A DNA stretch of 64,000 bases from Flavisolibacter tropicus (GTDB taxonomy: Bacteria > Bacteroidota > Bacteroidia > Chitinophagales > Chitinophagaceae), in NCBI RefSeq assembly GCF_001644645.1, contig NZ_CP011390.1, positions 1,116,001 to 1,180,000 on the forward strand, given 5' to 3'. The notes under the pieces were generated by a model, which was not told where the DNA came from, ran no database searches, and was given only the letters and a program-made list of their open reading frames with translations. Made by a program: the position numbers and the translations under genes. This document shows positions 62,320-64,000 of this stretch, one piece after another. The first letter of the stretch is position 1. Every line of letters starts with the position of its first letter.

Positions 62320-63663
62320 ATGGCTACTGTAGACCTGGTAATGCCTAAGATGGGCGAAAGCATTATGGAAGCGACCATTCTAAAATGGCATAAGCAAGTA
62401 GGCGATCCTATAAAAATGGATGAAACCGTTTTGGAAATTGCAACTGACAAGGTGGATAGTGAAGTTCCTTCAACCGCAGAAGGCGTATTAGAGGCAGTTC
62501 TGTTTAACGTAAACGATGTTGTACCTATTGGAACTGTAATTGCCCGCATTAAAACTGGCGCTGCGGCTTCAACTTCTCCTGCTCAACCAGCACCTCAGCA
62601 ACAAGCTCCAAAACAAGAGGCAACAATTAGCCAACCCCAGGCTCAAGTTCAACAAACAGCTCCTGCTGCACCTACTGCTTCAGGATCAGCCAATCGCTTT
62701 TACTCTCCTTTAGTGTTAAATATTGCAGCACAGGAAGGTGTTAGCATGACCGAACTGGAAAACATTCCAGGTACAGGTAACGAAGGCCGTGTAACTAAGA
62801 AAGATATCCTGCAATATGTAAGTGATAAAAAAGCTGGCAAGGTTAGTACACCTGCTGCTAAACAAGAAGTTGGCAGTCAAAAGGCTTCTGCGCCAGCTAC
62901 TGTTAACCAACTACCCTCTGTCAGCCAACAGCCATCAACTACGACATACTCTGGCAATGTAGAAATCATTGAAATGGATCGTATGCGCAAGTTGATTGCC
63001 GACCATATGGTGCGCAGTAAACATACCAGCCCTCACGTAACATCTTTCACTGAGGCAGATGTTACCAACCTGGTTATGTGGCGCGAACGTGTTAAGAAAG
63101 AATTTGAAAAGCGTGAAGGCACTAAGATCACCTTTACGCCACTTTTCATTGAGGCAATAGTTCGTTGTATTAAGAAATTCCCTCTGATCAATAGTTCTCT
63201 GGACGGCTCCAACATTATTGTTAAGAAAGATATCAATATTGGGATGGCTACCGCCTTACCAACCGGCAACCTGATAGTACCTGTGATCAAGAATGCAGAT
63301 CAGCTTAACCTGGTAGGATTGGCTAAACAAGTAAATGGCTTGGCTGATAGCGCACGCAACAACAAGTTGAAGCCTGAAGATATTGCTGATGGCACTTTCA
63401 CATTAACCAACGTAGGCACTTTTGGCAGCTTAATGGGTACGCCTATTATCAACCAACCTCAAGTAGCCATATTAGCTGTAGGTGCTATTAAAAAGCGTCC
63501 TGTAGTTATAGAAACACCACATGGCGACAGCATCGCAATTCGTCATATGATGTACCTGTCTATGAGCTACGATCACCGTATTGTAGATGGCAGCTTAGGC
63601 GCAACCTTCCTGACAGCAGTTGCCAATGAATTGGAAAACTTTGATTTGAAGAGAAGTATCTAG
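62320..63663 (+). CDS. Dihydrolipoamide acyltransferase (E2) of a 2-oxoacid dehydrogenase complex
   Basis: A 447-residue E2 enzyme that transfers acyl groups from lipoyl arms to CoA. One lipoyl domain (1-77) carries the lipoylation Lys44 (ATDKVDSEV). An Ala/Pro/Gln-rich linker, an E3-binding domain (FYSPLVLNIAAQEGVS, GNEGRVTKKDILQYV) and the catalytic domain with HRIVDG at 419-424 follow. A single lipoyl domain points to the 2-oxoglutarate or branched-chain type rather than pyruvate, but which complex is uncertain. lpdA at 44.7 kb may supply E3. Confidence 0.9.
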   Translation: MATVDLVMPKMGESIMEATILKWHKQVGDPIKMDETVLEIATDKVDSEVPSTAEGVLEAVLFNVNDVVPIGTVIARIKTGAAASTSPAQPAPQQQAPKQEATISQPQAQVQQTAPAAPTASGSANRFYSPLVLNIAAQEGVSMTELENIPGTGNEGRVTKKDILQYVSDKKAGKVSTPAAKQEVGSQKASAPATVNQLPSVSQQPSTTTYSGNVEIIEMDRMRKLIADHMVRSKHTSPHVTSFTEADVTNLVMWRERVKKEFEKREGTKITFTPLFIEAIVRCIKKFPLINSSLDGSNIIVKKDINIGMATALPTGNLIVPVIKNADQLNLVGLAKQVNGLADSARNNKLKPEDIADGTFTLTNVGTFGSLMGTPIINQPQVAILAVGAIKKRPVVIETPHGDSIAIRHMMYLSMSYDHRIVDGSLGATFLTAVANELENFDLKRSI

Positions 63664-63714
63664 AACTAGGATTACCAGGATAAAAATGGATTAGTAGGAA
63701 ATAGTTGGATAAAG

Positions 63715-63743
63715 AAAAGGCTGCATAAAAATGCAGCCTTTTT
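63715..63743 (+). terminator. Rho-independent terminator of the E2 gene
   Basis: AAAAGGCTGCA / TGCAGCCTTTT, 11 bp with a 6-base loop and T-run, 51 bases after the stop; also usable by the convergent partial gene. Confidence 0.82.
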
Positions 63744-63772
63744 GCTTAAAACAGCTCGTGCTAAATGAAAAA

Positions 63773-64000
63773 TTATATTGTTACGTATTGCTTTTGCAGT
63801 TCGGCTTTAACTCCTTTCTTCTCTGCTTTTTTACCTACCCAACGCAAACCCTTTTCCAAAACAGATTGCCATCCAGGCAAGTTAGACTCACTTAAAGTTA
63901 GCAATATAGCCAAATGATCTAATGTAGACGGTATCCCTTTCTTTGTGCATTTCCCATCTCTTGCGAGCCCATATGCAATTTGCAAGGATTCTTCAAAGCC
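63773..64000 (-). CDS. C-terminal part of a probable cupin-domain protein (runs off the window end)
   Basis: About 75 C-terminal residues are visible and the frame is open to the window edge. The segment FEESLQIAYGLARDGKCTKKGIP (split in text) followed by LDHLAILLTLSES and an LPGWQSVLEKGLRW stretch resembles the helical tail of Bacteroidota cupin-domain proteins. The metal-binding cupin core is outside the window, so the assignment is tentative. The shorter start at 63985 (TTG) should not be used. Confidence 0.4.
   Translation of the reverse strand, partial: GFEESLQIAYGLARDGKCTKKGIPSTLDHLAILLTLSESNLPGWQSVLEKGLRWVGKKAEKKGVKAELQKQYVTI

Noticed and set aside
1..64000. tRNA, rRNA, insertion sequence or prophage
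   Set aside because: No cloverleaf with a T-loop motif, rRNA segment, transposase, integrase or phage structural gene was recognised by eye.

Overview
The window looks like chromosome of a Bacteroidota bacterium, probably Chitinophagaceae. Several things point there: the rpmB-rpmG-DUF4295-ftsY ribosomal cluster, a type IX secretion C-terminal domain, a TonB-dependent receptor with a carboxypeptidase-like N-terminal domain, BshC of bacillithiol synthesis, a CCDC81-type HU membrane protein, many promoters of the TAnnTTTG type, and few visible Shine-Dalgarno sites. The content is mostly housekeeping. I see no tRNA, rRNA, CRISPR array, transposase or prophage.

Layout. 1-3.5 kb: start of a reverse-strand ccmE, then a tight forward cluster of an arginase-fold hydrolase, a small membrane protein and an unusual radical SAM protein. 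3.5-7.2 kb: CHRD lipoprotein, SDR oxidoreductase, a frameshifted TonB-like protein and folC. 7.2-10.9 kb: a reverse operon fbp - ABC ATPase (frameshifted) - FKBP isomerase - YfiT/BstA-like DinB protein - four-helix-bundle protein - Nudix hydrolase. 11-18.9 kb: secreted protein, aspartate kinase, an L,D-transpeptidase fused to a TonB-C-like domain, hppD, PH-domain protein, erythromycin-esterase-like protein, small beta-barrel. 19-27.6 kb: purK, a complete RND efflux operon (adaptor, pump, TolC-type channel), purE and a DUF6929 protein that overlaps purE. 27.6-37 kb: bshC, an orphan response regulator, a MocR regulator divergent from a GNAT acetyltransferase, RMD1-family protein, DbpA-like RNA helicase (frameshifted), Kir-type potassium channel, GYF_2 protein. 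37-44 kb: TonB-dependent receptor, rimO, nhaA, ftsY and ribosomal proteins. 44.7-51.6 kb: lpdA, DUF4197 protein, FAD oxidoreductase, secreted M43 protease, glutaminyl cyclase. 51.7-58 kb: a four-gene reverse operon of a large TPR protein, an outer-membrane beta-barrel, an HU-CCDC81 membrane protein and a methyltransferase. 58.2-64 kb: DoxX protein, DUF6526 protein, PBP4-type carboxypeptidase, cinA, a 2-oxoacid dehydrogenase E2 and the tail of a probable cupin protein.

Three signals stand out. First, intergenic DNA at three distant places (about 0.3, 13.7 and 44.35 kb) carries short repeats spaced exactly 11 or 22 bp apart and sharing an ATA(T)CG(A/G)AG-like core; they look like one family of helically phased repeats. 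Second, the TPR / beta-barrel / HU-CCDC81 operon could span from DNA or cytoplasm to the outer membrane and is the best candidate for an undescribed system. Third, three conserved genes (tonB-like, ABC ATPase, dbpA) each lack one base in a short homopolymer, which suggests base-call error more than true gene loss.
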